Source of the DNA: JBAXGW01 sp037139195
Lineage (GTDB): Bacteria > Bacteroidota > Bacteroidia > Bacteroidales > JAHJDW01
Direction: 5' to 3'
NCBI GenBank assembly: GCA_037139195.1
Contig: JBAXGW010000008.1
Span: 30,954 to 94,953, forward strand
DNA length: 64,000 nucleotides
The translations under genes and the position numbers were made by a program. The notes under the pieces were generated by a model, which was not told where the DNA came from, ran no database searches, and saw only the letters and a list, made by a program, of their open reading frames with translations. Shown piece by piece: positions 1-8,700 of this stretch. How positions within the stretch are numbered: position 1 is the first letter of the stretch; every line of letters begins with the position of its first letter.

Positions 1-264
1 GTTTGGTTCATTATAAAAAGAAGTGGTGGTACTAATTGAAAGGGGGTGTGTAGCACTACCATACGCCATTTTGAATTTATAGCCTGGCAACATGTCTACA
101 TACACTCTATAAGTAACTGATCCAATAGGAAGAGTTGGGTCTGCTGCATTATCAGCTGCATTGGCAATGTAGTATTTTTCAACTACTACGCCTTCTAGCC
201 CGTTTTGCGCTTGTGCAAACGATCCAAGAAAGCAAAGTCCTAATCCAAAAAATATTTTTTTCAT
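1..264 (-). CDS. Partial secreted protein, YYIxN paralog family (3' end outside window)
   Basis: The first 88 codons of a gene that runs off the left edge. The frame opens with ATG at 264 and gives a signal peptide (MKKIFFGLGLCFLGSFAQAQ) followed by a mature start NGLEGVVVEKYYIANA and then GSVTYRVYVDMLPGYKFKMA. This matches the N-terminal region of three other proteins in the window (8701-9810, 9825-10622, 4158-5480) and is closest to 8701-9810. The family was not recognised and no function is assigned. The protein is expected to be exported to the periplasm and perhaps further by T9SS, as its longer paralogs end in a sorting domain; the missing C-terminus prevents checking that here. Identification as a paralog is secure; the role is unknown. 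Confidence 0.85.
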   Translation of the reverse strand, partial: MKKIFFGLGLCFLGSFAQAQNGLEGVVVEKYYIANAADNAADPTLPIGSVTYRVYVDMLPGYKFKMAYGSATHPLSISTTTSFYNEPN

Positions 265-576
265 TTTATTTTTTTGTTTATATTTGTTAATAATTTATAA
301 GTTAAATAATTAGTTCGCAAGATTTTTTATTGATTTATTTATTACTTCTTTATAAGTCAGTCCCGCGCTATTAATAGCTAGGACTGACTTTGAAGTTATA
401 GCAAGTTTGTTAATTTCCCTTAATACCGTAAGTTTTTTTTGGTTTAACTTCTACTTTAGTTTATCATGAGCCTATCGATAAGTTTTGTCTGATAGTTACT
501 CCGAGAGTAGTTGAAGTTCATTTGCCATATTAGCGTTAAAAACTTGCATAAGGCTACCACTTGCATTAATTAATTA
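265..576. other. Gene-free spacer with one stem-loop
   Basis: The spacer lies between the partial secreted protein and the dockerin-tail gene, both on the minus strand. It should hold the promoter of the partial gene near 265-330 and the 3' end signals of the 577-2313 gene. Around 470-520 there is degenerate sequence (ACTCCGAGAGTAGTTGAAGT) that resembles a decayed arm of the REP-like palindrome seen elsewhere in the window. No open frame here looks coding. Confidence 0.5.
354..390 (-). terminator. Stem-loop, possible terminator of the 577-2313 gene
   Basis: Perfect 10-bp arms AAGTCAGTCC (354-363) and GGACTGACTT (381-390), with a second palindrome GCTATTAATAGC inside the loop. No strong T-run follows on either strand, so termination is only one reading; a regulatory cruciform or repeat remnant is also possible. 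Confidence 0.4.
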
Positions 577-2313
577 TTATTTTGATAAAGGAGCACCGAA
601 AGCATTAACAAAAATACTTAAGTCGTCAACGTCCACATCTCCGTCATTATCTAAATCCGATGGAGTGGTTTGTTGAGAAGTTAAAACTTGGTTTAAAGCC
701 CATTCCGACAACCAGCTAGTTTTGTTTGCATCAAAAGCACCTCTAAAATTTACTGCAGAGAAGAAACCATCTGCAGGTGCAGTAATTGTAGAAGCAATAT
801 TTGTTAAAGGAGTTACGTGGAAAGGATTTGTAGTATAAGAAGTATGAGCAGCAGTATTCCAAGCCCAATTAGCATCGATACCAGGAACAGAAGCTACTAC
901 AGAGTTGCCATCTGTTGTAGTAAATTGAGTTAAATCAGCAGCAGATGCAGCAGTTGCAGCTTTCCATATTTTATTGAAACCAGTAGAACCTGTTGCAGGA
1001 TTTGTAGTCAAAGAACCTTTAGTAATAGGATATTGATTTGTAGGAGTATTACCAAAACCAATAAATGTATTGTTTTTAACTATTAACGATTGATATTGAG
1101 AATTTCCACTTCCATTATTATAAGCGTTTGAAGTATTGGTCCAGTTATCATAGCCATCGCCTTTAGCAGTTGCAGTAGAACGAGAAGTTGCTAAATGCAA
1201 GCCTGATCTAAAACCTGCAAAAATTGAGTTATAAATTTCGCCTTGAGTATTTTCTTTTGCTTGAATTGCAGCAGCACCTGAATTATCAGAAGCAGGAATT
1301 ACATGTCCATTACCAATTAAAGTTACATTATAAATAAATGGATGCGATTTTAACGTTCCATTAATAGAAAAATCAGCAAGATCTTTAGCATCGTCTGCAT
1401 CTGCTTCAAAACCATTATCCGTAGAATGCAATCCAGTTATAGAATCACCAGCTATACCAAATAAAAACTGAGCTTTACCCGACCAACCTAAGTCATAATC
1501 GAAAAAATCATCATTTCCAAATAATACAGAAGCGTACTTTATATTTACTTTACCCCCAAATAATTCGATATTATCATCAGCACAAGCAATAATTTCAATA
1601 TGTTCAATTGTAGTTCCGCTACCAACAGATCCTAAAGAAAGACCATTTAGTTCGTTACTAACAGCTAAAATAGCACCTGCATTTCTAATAGAAACATATC
1701 TTAAAATTCCCGAATTATCAGCATCATCAGCCGTTGGAAAAGCTGCATCACCAGCACCATATAAATCTCTTCCATTTGATGCAGAAAAACCTTCAATGAA
1801 ACCAACACCATTTGTACCTCCATAATAAGTATTTCCTACTTTTAAATTATTTGTTGCTTTACCTAAAAGAACAACACCACCCCATTGACCCACATTTGTC
1901 ATTGAGTAAGTTCCGTCCATAGGATCAGCAGCAGCAGCAAATACAATTGGGCATTCTTTTTTTCCATCAGCAATAATTTTACCGCCTCTTTCAATGATAA
2001 GAGCAGTAGCATTAGCAGGGTCTGCAGCTGTTGCTCCTTTGATTAATGTTCCAGGTTGAATTGTTAACGTAATGCCATTAGGCACATAGATTTTTTGATC
2101 TAAGGTATAAACATTACCACAAGTAAGTGTTTGATTAGCTAATAGTTCTCCATTGGCGTTTACTCCTAGAGTGCTCATAAGTACAGTTGCTCTAGAGCTA
2201 ACAACAGGGCATCCGCATTCTGCACCTAAATTTGTTTGAGCAAAACCAGTTGTAATTGTCATCGCTGCAATTACAGCCGACGAAATTAAATTTGTAAAAG
2301 TGTTCTTTTTCAT
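577..2313 (-). CDS. Secreted beta-helix-like protein with C-terminal dockerin/EF-hand-like motif
   Basis: A 578-residue exported protein. An upstream ATG at 2343 is in frame, but the ATG at 2313 gives a clean signal peptide (MKKNTFTNLISSAVIAAMTI then TTGFAQ), so it is preferred. After the signal, the sequence resembles a Bacteroidota secreted family with parallel-beta-helix character: an opening YVPNGITLTIQPGTLIKG, then GQWGGVVLLGKA, YGGTNGVG, LRYVSIRNAG and LFGGKVNIKYASVLFGNDD (about residues 65-290). It ends in DLDNDGDVDVDDLSIFVNAF, a calcium-binding EF-hand/dockerin-like segment, rather than a YPNP sorting domain. Some relatives are misnamed multidrug transporter in databases; nothing here supports transport. 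Surface localisation is likely, the ligand is unknown. Confidence 0.8.
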   Translation of the reverse strand: MKKNTFTNLISSAVIAAMTITTGFAQTNLGAECGCPVVSSRATVLMSTLGVNANGELLANQTLTCGNVYTLDQKIYVPNGITLTIQPGTLIKGATAADPANATALIIERGGKIIADGKKECPIVFAAAADPMDGTYSMTNVGQWGGVVLLGKATNNLKVGNTYYGGTNGVGFIEGFSASNGRDLYGAGDAAFPTADDADNSGILRYVSIRNAGAILAVSNELNGLSLGSVGSGTTIEHIEIIACADDNIELFGGKVNIKYASVLFGNDDFFDYDLGWSGKAQFLFGIAGDSITGLHSTDNGFEADADDAKDLADFSINGTLKSHPFIYNVTLIGNGHVIPASDNSGAAAIQAKENTQGEIYNSIFAGFRSGLHLATSRSTATAKGDGYDNWTNTSNAYNNGSGNSQYQSLIVKNNTFIGFGNTPTNQYPITKGSLTTNPATGSTGFNKIWKAATAASAADLTQFTTTDGNSVVASVPGIDANWAWNTAAHTSYTTNPFHVTPLTNIASTITAPADGFFSAVNFRGAFDANKTSWLSEWALNQVLTSQQTTPSDLDNDGDVDVDDLSIFVNAFGAPLSK

Positions 2314-2374
2314 AAAAAATAAAATTAAGTTTAAAGATTTCATATTTAGAGATTCATCGTTATGATGAACAGGG

Positions 2375-2397
2375 CAAATTTATAAACCTAATGTTAA
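2375..2397 (-). promoter_or_regulatory. Putative promoter and Pho-box-like motif of the 577-2313 gene
   Basis: Read on the minus strand, a TAAATTTG -7 box (2375-2382) matches the Bacteroidota TANNTTTG consensus and lies about 60 bp before the chosen start. A TTAACAT motif (2391-2397) sits just upstream of it, the same word found upstream of pstS and the phosphate porin. The rest of the 2314-2639 gap is AT-rich with nothing else recognised apart from the terminator at 2561. Confidence 0.45.
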
Positions 2398-2560
2398 GTA
2401 GATGTATGATTTGTGTTATTTAATGATTGCTTTTTCGTTAATTAATTGGTTCCAAAAAATTGAATTTTTAACAGTTAAATAACAAAGTATTAACATGAAA
2501 ACAACATTGGTTTTTGAAGTGACTGATTTTGTAGCACAATAGAAAAATCATAAAACAACA

Positions 2561-2591
2561 AAACCCCAATATTCTGAAAAATATGGGGTTT
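2561..2591 (-). terminator. Rho-independent terminator after the 2640-2903 gene
   Basis: Arms AAACCCCAATATT and AATATGGGGTTT pair with one bulge; reading on the minus strand the stem is followed by a T-rich stretch (TTTTGTTGTTTT). It lies about 50 bp after the stop of the small minus-strand gene. Confidence 0.7.
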
Positions 2592-2639
2592 ATATTTTAT
2601 TGCGAAACTAATCACAAATCAATTTGCTATGCTAAATAT

Positions 2640-2903
2640 TTATTGAAGGAGCATTTTTCTTTGTTCAATCATTAGCATTCTGGCTTCACGTCTTTCCTTA
2701 TTCTCAATATTGTTTTTTTGAGTTCTATTTTCTAATTCTTTTATATCTTCAACCAAAAGTCTACGCATTTCACGCCTATACCTTTCTGCTGTTAGATATT
2801 CAGCCTGATCTATATTGCGAACTAAATAGCTAGCTGAATTAGCATCAACTTGATTGATAGTTTTACTATTATTTTTTTCAACTTTATTTATTTGTTTTTT
2901 CAT
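2640..2903 (-). CDS. Small charged hypothetical protein (87 aa)
   Basis: An 87-residue frame with no signal peptide, rich in Lys, Arg, Glu and Asn. The C-terminal half (from about residue 35: YLTAERYRREMRRLLVEDI, then KELENRTQKNN and RREARMLMIEQRKMLL) is predicted to be a continuous amphipathic helix or coiled coil. The frame is followed by a good terminator, which supports a real transcription unit. It was not recognised as a known family and lies alone between a secreted protein and a FISUMP lipoprotein. It could be a small DNA/RNA-associated or regulatory protein, but nothing in the sequence decides this. Confidence 0.55.
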   Translation of the reverse strand: MKKQINKVEKNNSKTINQVDANSASYLVRNIDQAEYLTAERYRREMRRLLVEDIKELENRTQKNNIENKERREARMLMIEQRKMLLQ

Positions 2904-3091
2904 ATATTTATAGTTTTTGGTTCAATGAAATTATTTGTTATTTATTTTATTATGACCCATCTGCGCTCTGCAAACCAAATAAAACAGGCTAATAAGTGTC
3001 TTTCCTTAAATCAGCAAGCTATTTGTTCTTTTTCTAGATAGTCTCCGCTCAGTCTGCGTGATTAAAGTCGATGTTTTTCTAAACCCAACAT

Positions 3092-3142
3092 AGTGGCTGT
3101 TTAGAAACTTCGTAATCGAGACGGAGTTTATGGACAGCCTCT
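3092..3142. repeat. Dispersed inverted-repeat element, copy A (internally deleted)
   Basis: A shortened copy of the element also seen at 25441-25566 and 54271-54394. It has the left end GGCTGTTTAGAAACTTCGTA directly joined to the right end CGGAGTTTATGGACAGCCTC, lacking about 75 internal bases. It lies 2 bp from the stop codon of the FISUMP gene. Sequence further left (from about 3067) also resembles that left of copy B, so the original element may be longer. Confidence 0.75.
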
Positions 3143-3144
3143 AA

Positions 3145-3921
3145 TTAGTCCTTTATACACCTAATACTAAAACCATAGTTTTTAGGTCCATAATATCTGA
3201 AAACAGATGATTTATTGTAATCTAATCCACGATAATAAGCTTCGTTTCCATTTAATGACGAAGACCACCAAAAGCCAATTTTTGTGGTAGATGGAATACT
3301 CCAAACACCATTAAACATACAAGCTCCTCCGCCTTTGGCATTGAAACCACTTTCATTAGTTCCCCATACAACGTATTTGTCGTACGATTCCGACCAGCCA
3401 ATTTGTTCTTTTAGTTTATCTCCTTCTTTTGCACCTCTCCAATTAAGCTTATCTAATTCTGAAGCATTCATTCCCAAAAACAATTCTAATTCTTTCCATT
3501 CACTATCGCTTGGTATATGCCATCCATCAGGAGCAAGGTTTCTTGTGTCTTCAACAGCAAACCAGTTATACAGATAACCATATTTGCACCCTTTGTAATT
3601 CTGTGAATTTGCATCTATATTCTCAATAACACAATATGCACCAGAGTCTGAATTATTCCAGAAAGCAGTATCAAACATTTGCCCGATTTGAGGCAATTTT
3701 ATAGTGTCTCCATTTGAATATCTAGAAACTTTTAAATTTTCCGCCATCCACCATTTATTACCAATCTTAACGGTTTTATAGGTATTGCCATCAATATCGG
3801 TCATGGTGCCAGTTTCAATTTTTGTTGTTGCTTTTTCCTTTTTGCAGCCATTGGCAAATACTACAAATGCTATTGCAACAAGGATAAAAACGAATGAGCT
3901 AAATTTTATTGTATTATTCAT
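3145..3921 (-). CDS. FISUMP-domain lipoprotein
   Basis: A 258-residue lipoprotein. The N-terminus has a hydrophobic segment ending in the lipobox ANGC (Cys at about residue 26), followed by the charged KKEK. Residues about 38-258 match the Fibrobacter succinogenes major paralogous (FISUMP) domain: DIDGNTYKTVKIGNKWWMAE, GYLYNWFAVED, APDGWHIPSDSEW, ESGFNAKGGG, FWWSSS and the terminal SIRCIKD. FISUMP domains are common on Bacteroidota surface lipoproteins; their ligands are mostly unknown. The gene is alone, with a dispersed repeat just after its stop and another repeat upstream of its start, so it looks like a single-gene unit. Confidence 0.85.
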   Translation of the reverse strand: MNNTIKFSSFVFILVAIAFVVFANGCKKEKATTKIETGTMTDIDGNTYKTVKIGNKWWMAENLKVSRYSNGDTIKLPQIGQMFDTAFWNNSDSGAYCVIENIDANSQNYKGCKYGYLYNWFAVEDTRNLAPDGWHIPSDSEWKELELFLGMNASELDKLNWRGAKEGDKLKEQIGWSESYDKYVVWGTNESGFNAKGGGACMFNGVWSIPSTTKIGFWWSSSLNGNEAYYRGLDYNKSSVFRYYGPKNYGFSIRCIKD

Positions 3922-3980
3922 AATCTACAATTGATAAAAATTAATCTTAGTTCTGTTCTATAATATTTTAGTTTTATTTG

Positions 3981-4132
3981 TTGCCTTAGGCAACTTTTAT
4001 ATTGCACAGTGTAACACAGTGTTTTATCACAGAGTTTCACTGTTTTCTTGGTTTTCTCTGTGCAACACTGTGTTTCTACTCTGTGTCACACTGTGTAATT
4101 AGAGTGCTTGCTTTAGCAAGCTTTTGCCCCGG
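3981..4132. repeat. 150-bp CACAGTGT-rich dispersed repeat, copy 1
   Basis: Closely similar to 18853-19002. Shared landmarks in order: TTGCCTTAG, GCACAGTGTAACAC, ATCACAGAGTTTCA, GTGCAACACTGTG, CTCTGTGTCACACTGTGTAA, GCTTGCT. The words CACAGTGT/ACACTGTG and CACAGAG/CTCTGTG are mutually complementary, so the element can fold on itself. No open frame. It occupies most of the 3922-4157 spacer. Confidence 0.8.
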
Positions 4133-4157
4133 AACCCATATTCTTTAAAACACAACC

Positions 4158-5480
4158 TTAGTCTTTAATAAATCTTTCGCTTAATACAGTATTACCACAA
4201 TAAACTCTAATTAAATAAATACCTGGATTTAAATTCGTAGCATCTATGTTTTCACTAATATCTCCTGAAATTTTCCCAAGTTTTTCCCCAATTTCAATAT
4301 TCCCAAACGAATTATAAACCTCGTATCGAGTTTCTTCATTTTCAATATTGTTTGTTTCTAGCGTAAACAGCGAATGAACAGGGTTTGGATAAAGTTTAAT
4401 TTTTTTGTCTTGATTGCCTAAATTTGGGCAAACCAAACTAATATCTCTATTTAAACACGATCCAGGGTAACAACATAATGTGTCTATATTAAAATTTGCA
4501 TTTTTATCGTAATTGCAAGCCAAAGGATCCATACAGCCAACATAACGACGGACTTTGCACGAATCATTAGAATGAATAGCAAAAACAGTATCGTTAAATT
4601 CATTATAATTAACATTTAAACATCCACATAAAAACGGATACGTTAAAAACGGTGAGCGATATTCGCCATTTTGAAAATCAGCATTTTTAGCAACATAATT
4701 TTGAATAGTAGGATTCTGCCCTTTTGGTTTTGGATTATAAACTTGCAAGTTTAGTTCAAATGATATTTCGCCTTTGGTAGTAAGCTGTGCAACCAAAATA
4801 TAATTAGAATCTACATTAACACCCTTAACGCCCGTGCATTGAAGTGATGCTGAATTGCTAATAAACTCAGTTTTAGTTTTAGAAGAACCAAAAATTGTAG
4901 AATCAGTAAATCCAGAGCCGAGCCATGAGCTAGGAACACTATCCATTATAGAAATACCATCGGCATTTGTTAAAGGAACTCCAGCAAGAGCATCATTATT
5001 AGTGAGCAAGCCTCCAACAATAGATGCACTTCCTCCGTCGTTATTGGCTCCACCAACAAAAGAGCCATCATTATCCATAAATTTGGGAACACCTGCATAA
5101 GTTAGGGTCGCCTTCTTTGAAATTTGACCTATTGTTATCCAAGAATCAAGAGCTACAGTATTAGAGCCATAATAATTTTTAATAATATCCTTTGCAAATA
5201 GGGTTCCTCTATCGCTATTATTAAAAAATGCATGAGTACTCGAAAATTTAAGCGTATGATTTGAATTACCATATATTTTCTTCAGTTTGCACCCTGGTTT
5301 TAATTTAACATAAATTCTATACGTTTTTGTTCCAACTTCAATTTTGCCACCCGTAGTATCTGTTGCATCATTAGCATTAGCTACATAGTAAGTTTCAACT
5401 AAAACATTTTTTATAGCATCTTGAGCCTGAATAGAAAAGGCAAAAAATAAAAATGCTATTAATAATAAAGCAGGTTTCAT
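4158..5480 (-). CDS. Secreted YYIxN-family paralog with T9SS type A sorting domain
   Basis: A 440-residue protein from the ATG at 5480; an in-frame ATG at 5510 would precede the signal peptide with a charged stretch and is less likely. The signal peptide (MKPALLLIAFLFFAFSIQAQ) is followed by the family domain: VLVETYYVANAND, GTKTYRIYVKLKPGCKLKKI, HALFF-like AFFNNSDRG, LDSWITIG, VAQLTTKGEISFELNLQV and NYVAKNA. A Cys-rich insert CMDPLACNYDKNA resembles the short DPxACNY motif common in marine Bacteroidota secreted proteins. The C-terminal 75 residues are a T9SS type A domain (KLYPNPVHSLFTLET, ending LSERFIKD). It is the last gene of the probable operon 10622-4158, 42 bp after the TonB receptor gene. 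Function unknown; the shared operon suggests it works with that receptor at the cell surface. Confidence 0.85.
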   Translation of the reverse strand: MKPALLLIAFLFFAFSIQAQDAIKNVLVETYYVANANDATDTTGGKIEVGTKTYRIYVKLKPGCKLKKIYGNSNHTLKFSSTHAFFNNSDRGTLFAKDIIKNYYGSNTVALDSWITIGQISKKATLTYAGVPKFMDNDGSFVGGANNDGGSASIVGGLLTNNDALAGVPLTNADGISIMDSVPSSWLGSGFTDSTIFGSSKTKTEFISNSASLQCTGVKGVNVDSNYILVAQLTTKGEISFELNLQVYNPKPKGQNPTIQNYVAKNADFQNGEYRSPFLTYPFLCGCLNVNYNEFNDTVFAIHSNDSCKVRRYVGCMDPLACNYDKNANFNIDTLCCYPGSCLNRDISLVCPNLGNQDKKIKLYPNPVHSLFTLETNNIENEETRYEVYNSFGNIEIGEKLGKISGDISENIDATNLNPGIYLIRVYCGNTVLSERFIKD

Positions 5481-5522
5481 ACAATTAATTTTAATAATTT
5501 TTGATTTCACGTAATTAGTATA

Positions 5523-8500
5523 TTAAAGTTTATAGGATAATGAAAACACATAAGTAGTGCCGTATTTATATTGATCAAAAATTAATATTTCCTTGTTATC
5601 ATATATATAAGAGCGTGTTATTGATGTGCTTAAAAGATCTTGAATTTTCAAACTAGCATTAAAATGTTTTCCAATGGTTTTCGATATTTTGAAATCGATC
5701 ATATTTCTTGGTAATTCATAAATATCTGGCAAGAAACTTACACCAACTATAACAAGTCGACGACCCTGAACATTATAACTTAATCCAGCAACTAGCCCTT
5801 TTTCTTTGGATGTATAAGTTAACATGCCATTTAAAATATAAGGTGCCTGACCTAACATAGTAGATTCTGTGGTTTTACCAGGAATTCCAAACTGCAAACC
5901 AGAAGTAGTTATTAATGATCTATTTAATTTTGAATAGGAATTAACAAAAGTTACATTTGCCTTGAATTCAAAATTCTTTGATAAAGACTTTTTACCTTCT
6001 ATTTCAATCCCCCTAATCCAGGCCTTGTTTTCGTTATTTTTCCATATATATCCACCAAGCGGTCCGAAATACATCATTTCAATATGATTTTTAAAATCCT
6101 TATAAAATCCGCTGATAGAAATATTGTCGCCATTTTTAAAATATTTTTCTACCCTTAAATCATAATTATTAATTTGTGCCATTTTCAAATCCGAATTTCC
6201 TCTAACAGGTGCACTGAATTCTTGATCGTAAATTACATTATCCGAAAGTTCACGCATATTAGGGCGAGCAACTGATTGACTAAAATTAGCTCTGATATTA
6301 ATTGGCGAAATTTCATCGGCTTTTAATTTATATATTATATTAATACTTGGCAAATAACTAATTTCATTTAAAACTCCTGGGTTAACTTTAACATCACCTA
6401 AACCTACGCCGGCTGCAAATTGTCGTCTAGGGTCATCAGCCGCTAAGCCTAATGAATCGAAAAGTTGACAATCGGTATAGGTTTTAGCTTTTTCAACTCG
6501 CAAACCACCAGATACTCGTAATTTTTGGATAATCGAATAGTCAACCATACTATAAGCTGCCATTACACTGCTATTTCCAAATATATCATTTGAAGGATAT
6601 CTATATCTAGAATAGTACTCTTGTACTGAGCGAAAAGGCTGATCATTATTAGTCCCTGAAAGCTGAGTGGTAACTATATCAAACCGGTCTCTTCCATATG
6701 GATCGGCATTTGGCGAAGCATTTCTAATATTTTCAGAACCAATACCTTCCCATAATTGATAATAATATTGAGTACTTTCTCTATGGTTATTTTGATAAGC
6801 AATACCCATTTTTAGTTTTCTAACCAAATCAGGCTTATTATACAAAGGCAATTCTGCACTTAACCTAGAGTCGAAAACATTATCAGTTAAATATCTAAAA
6901 TACCGTCCTGTTCCATTTGATGTGGACATGAAAATAGGTTGATTTCGAGGGATTGACTGATCATCAAGAATTATTGCTTTTAAATCGGGAGCCGAACTTT
7001 TCCCATTGGTATACGATGAATTTAATGCAATTTTTATTTTTCTTTTAGGCAAATAATGCTCTGATTTCAACTGATAAACAAACTGTTGGCGTGATTCATA
7101 AAACTGATTGATTCGAGTTGAATAAGTACTATCATCACTATTTGCTTTATAATACATTGATTTTCTGACATTATTTATTCCAGTTACATTGGGCATAAAT
7201 AATAAAGACAAACTATGATTAGGGTTGTATTTATAGGCAACATTAACTAGAGCACTCCAACTATTAACTTCTTTACTAACTTGCTGAAAAGAAGAATCAA
7301 ATGCAGGAATACTAGTAGCAGAGTCAACACCTATACATTTATTAGCAATAGAATTAGCATCACTTTGCGTTGATGTAGAATATCTATAACCTACCAAAAA
7401 TCCAAGCGGTTTCCCAAAAAGTTTTGTTTGGTTTCCAATCGAAAAACTCTGACTATTGCTTAAAGGAGCTTTACGTATTTTATAATTCCATGTATTGGGC
7501 AATGATTGCGAAAATGCTACCGCATCAGCATTTATTTTATTAAAGGCGTCGCCTTTATATTGAAGAGAATTGTACTGTTCAATTGCATTATCATAAGCTA
7601 CTTGGTCATTATACTGAGCAGTTCCCAACAAGCCTAATTGTATTAAACCTAGCTTTGTATAATCGTTGTTCCATGCTGAAGTACTTGTAATTCCTTGCGA
7701 TTTTAGATAATCGCCCAAACCCAATGCAACAAATTCTTGATACATTGTAGGATTGCTATAAAACTCTGAATAAGAACTATGGTCGATATTTCGCTTGCTA
7801 TTATCATAACCAAGCCAATCGGTTGAGCTTCTTTCAGATGTTAGTACATCTTTAAAAGATGTTTGAGGATTATAGCCAAATGAACTTTCTAAACCAATAG
7901 AAAGTGAGTCGGGATAATCTTTTGTCTCTACCGATATATAGGCACCAGCCCAATCGCCAGGCAAATCGGGGCTAGCGGTTTTTGTAATTAAAATATTATC
8001 TATTAAGCTAGCTGGAAAAATATCCAATTTAATATTATTTGTAAAAGGGTCTAGGGTTGGGATTTTAAAACCATTAATAGTTGTTTTTAAATATCTATCG
8101 CCAATACCTCGCACAGTAATAATGCCTGTACTGCTTGTTGAAACGCCAGTTACACGAGCAATTGCAGCACCAACATTTGCATCGCCTGTTTTTTTAATAG
8201 TTTCAGCCGAAATAAAATCCATCGTTGAAGAGGATTTTCTTTTCATTACTTCAAGCTGATTGTCATTGTTAAATCTTGATTTTGCTGTAACTACTACTTC
8301 TTTTAATGCAGATGATTTTGATTCTAACACATAATTTTTTATAATTAAATCGCCTTTTTTGCAATTAATAGTATCAAGTATAACATTATAGCCAATATAA
8401 CTAATATTTAAAATTTGAGGTGTTGACGTGTCTTTTAATTTTATGGAATAATTGCCATCCATATCTGTAAATACGCCAATTGGAGGATTTGTTTTAATAA

Positions 8501-8624
8501 AAACAGTAACACCAATTAACGTTTCACCATTATTATCAGAAACTTTGCCCCTAATCTCACATTGAGCCAAAATAGTTGTTACAAAAATAAAATTAAGAAA
8601 AACAAATGTCAGTAGAGCTTTCAT
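5523..8624 (-). CDS. TonB-dependent outer-membrane receptor with carboxypeptidase-like N-domain
   Basis: A 1033-residue outer-membrane receptor. Residues 1-20 form a signal peptide; about 22-105 are a carboxypeptidase-D-regulatory-like domain (IRGKVSDNNGETLIGVTVFI, DMDGNYSI, ISYIGYN); about 130-240 are the plug (DANVGAAIARVTGVSTSSTG, ITVRGIGDRYLKTTINGFKI, TKTASPDLPGDWAGAYISVE); the remainder is the beta barrel ending in an aromatic-rich strand YVFSLSYKL. It would import a substrate across the outer membrane using TonB energy. It lies between two members of the YYIxN secreted family, and a strong hairpin separates it from the upstream members. The substrate is not readable from sequence; proximity to the pst genes makes a phosphate-bearing compound one guess, with weak support. 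Confidence 0.9.
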   Translation of the reverse strand: MKALLTFVFLNFIFVTTILAQCEIRGKVSDNNGETLIGVTVFIKTNPPIGVFTDMDGNYSIKLKDTSTPQILNISYIGYNVILDTINCKKGDLIIKNYVLESKSSALKEVVVTAKSRFNNDNQLEVMKRKSSSTMDFISAETIKKTGDANVGAAIARVTGVSTSSTGIITVRGIGDRYLKTTINGFKIPTLDPFTNNIKLDIFPASLIDNILITKTASPDLPGDWAGAYISVETKDYPDSLSIGLESSFGYNPQTSFKDVLTSERSSTDWLGYDNSKRNIDHSSYSEFYSNPTMYQEFVALGLGDYLKSQGITSTSAWNNDYTKLGLIQLGLLGTAQYNDQVAYDNAIEQYNSLQYKGDAFNKINADAVAFSQSLPNTWNYKIRKAPLSNSQSFSIGNQTKLFGKPLGFLVGYRYSTSTQSDANSIANKCIGVDSATSIPAFDSSFQQVSKEVNSWSALVNVAYKYNPNHSLSLLFMPNVTGINNVRKSMYYKANSDDSTYSTRINQFYESRQQFVYQLKSEHYLPKRKIKIALNSSYTNGKSSAPDLKAIILDDQSIPRNQPIFMSTSNGTGRYFRYLTDNVFDSRLSAELPLYNKPDLVRKLKMGIAYQNNHRESTQYYYQLWEGIGSENIRNASPNADPYGRDRFDIVTTQLSGTNNDQPFRSVQEYYSRYRYPSNDIFGNSSVMAAYSMVDYSIIQKLRVSGGLRVEKAKTYTDCQLFDSLGLAADDPRRQFAAGVGLGDVKVNPGVLNEISYLPSINIIYKLKADEISPINIRANFSQSVARPNMRELSDNVIYDQEFSAPVRGNSDLKMAQINNYDLRVEKYFKNGDNISISGFYKDFKNHIEMMYFGPLGGYIWKNNENKAWIRGIEIEGKKSLSKNFEFKANVTFVNSYSKLNRSLITTSGLQFGIPGKTTESTMLGQAPYILNGMLTYTSKEKGLVAGLSYNVQGRRLVIVGVSFLPDIYELPRNMIDFKISKTIGKHFNASLKIQDLLSTSITRSYIYDNKEILIFDQYKYGTTYVFSLSYKL

Positions 8625-8640
8625 TTAAATAAATTATTAA

Positions 8641-8681
8641 AAACTAATCAACTAAATTATAGGAATTTAGCTGATTAGTTT
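8641..8681 (-). terminator. Strong hairpin between secreted gene and TonB receptor (terminator or attenuator)
   Basis: 18-base arms at 8641-8658 and 8664-8681 pair at 17 of 18 positions around a 5-base loop; on the minus strand the stem is followed by TTTAATAAT. It sits in the 76-bp gap of a four-gene operon, so partial termination would make the first two secreted proteins more abundant than the receptor. Confidence 0.7.
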
Positions 8682-8700
8682 AATTTCGTTTTTATAACAA

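Noticed and set aside
2850..3041. 63-codon plus-strand frame
   Set aside because: Overlaps the start of the 2640-2903 gene on the other strand and extends into repeat-like spacer; no signal of coding.
5523..8624. Reading the TonB receptor as a lipoprotein because of Cys at the signal end (LAQC)
   Set aside because: Gln before Cys does not fit a lipobox, and TonB receptors are not lipid-anchored; ordinary signal peptidase I cleavage is expected.
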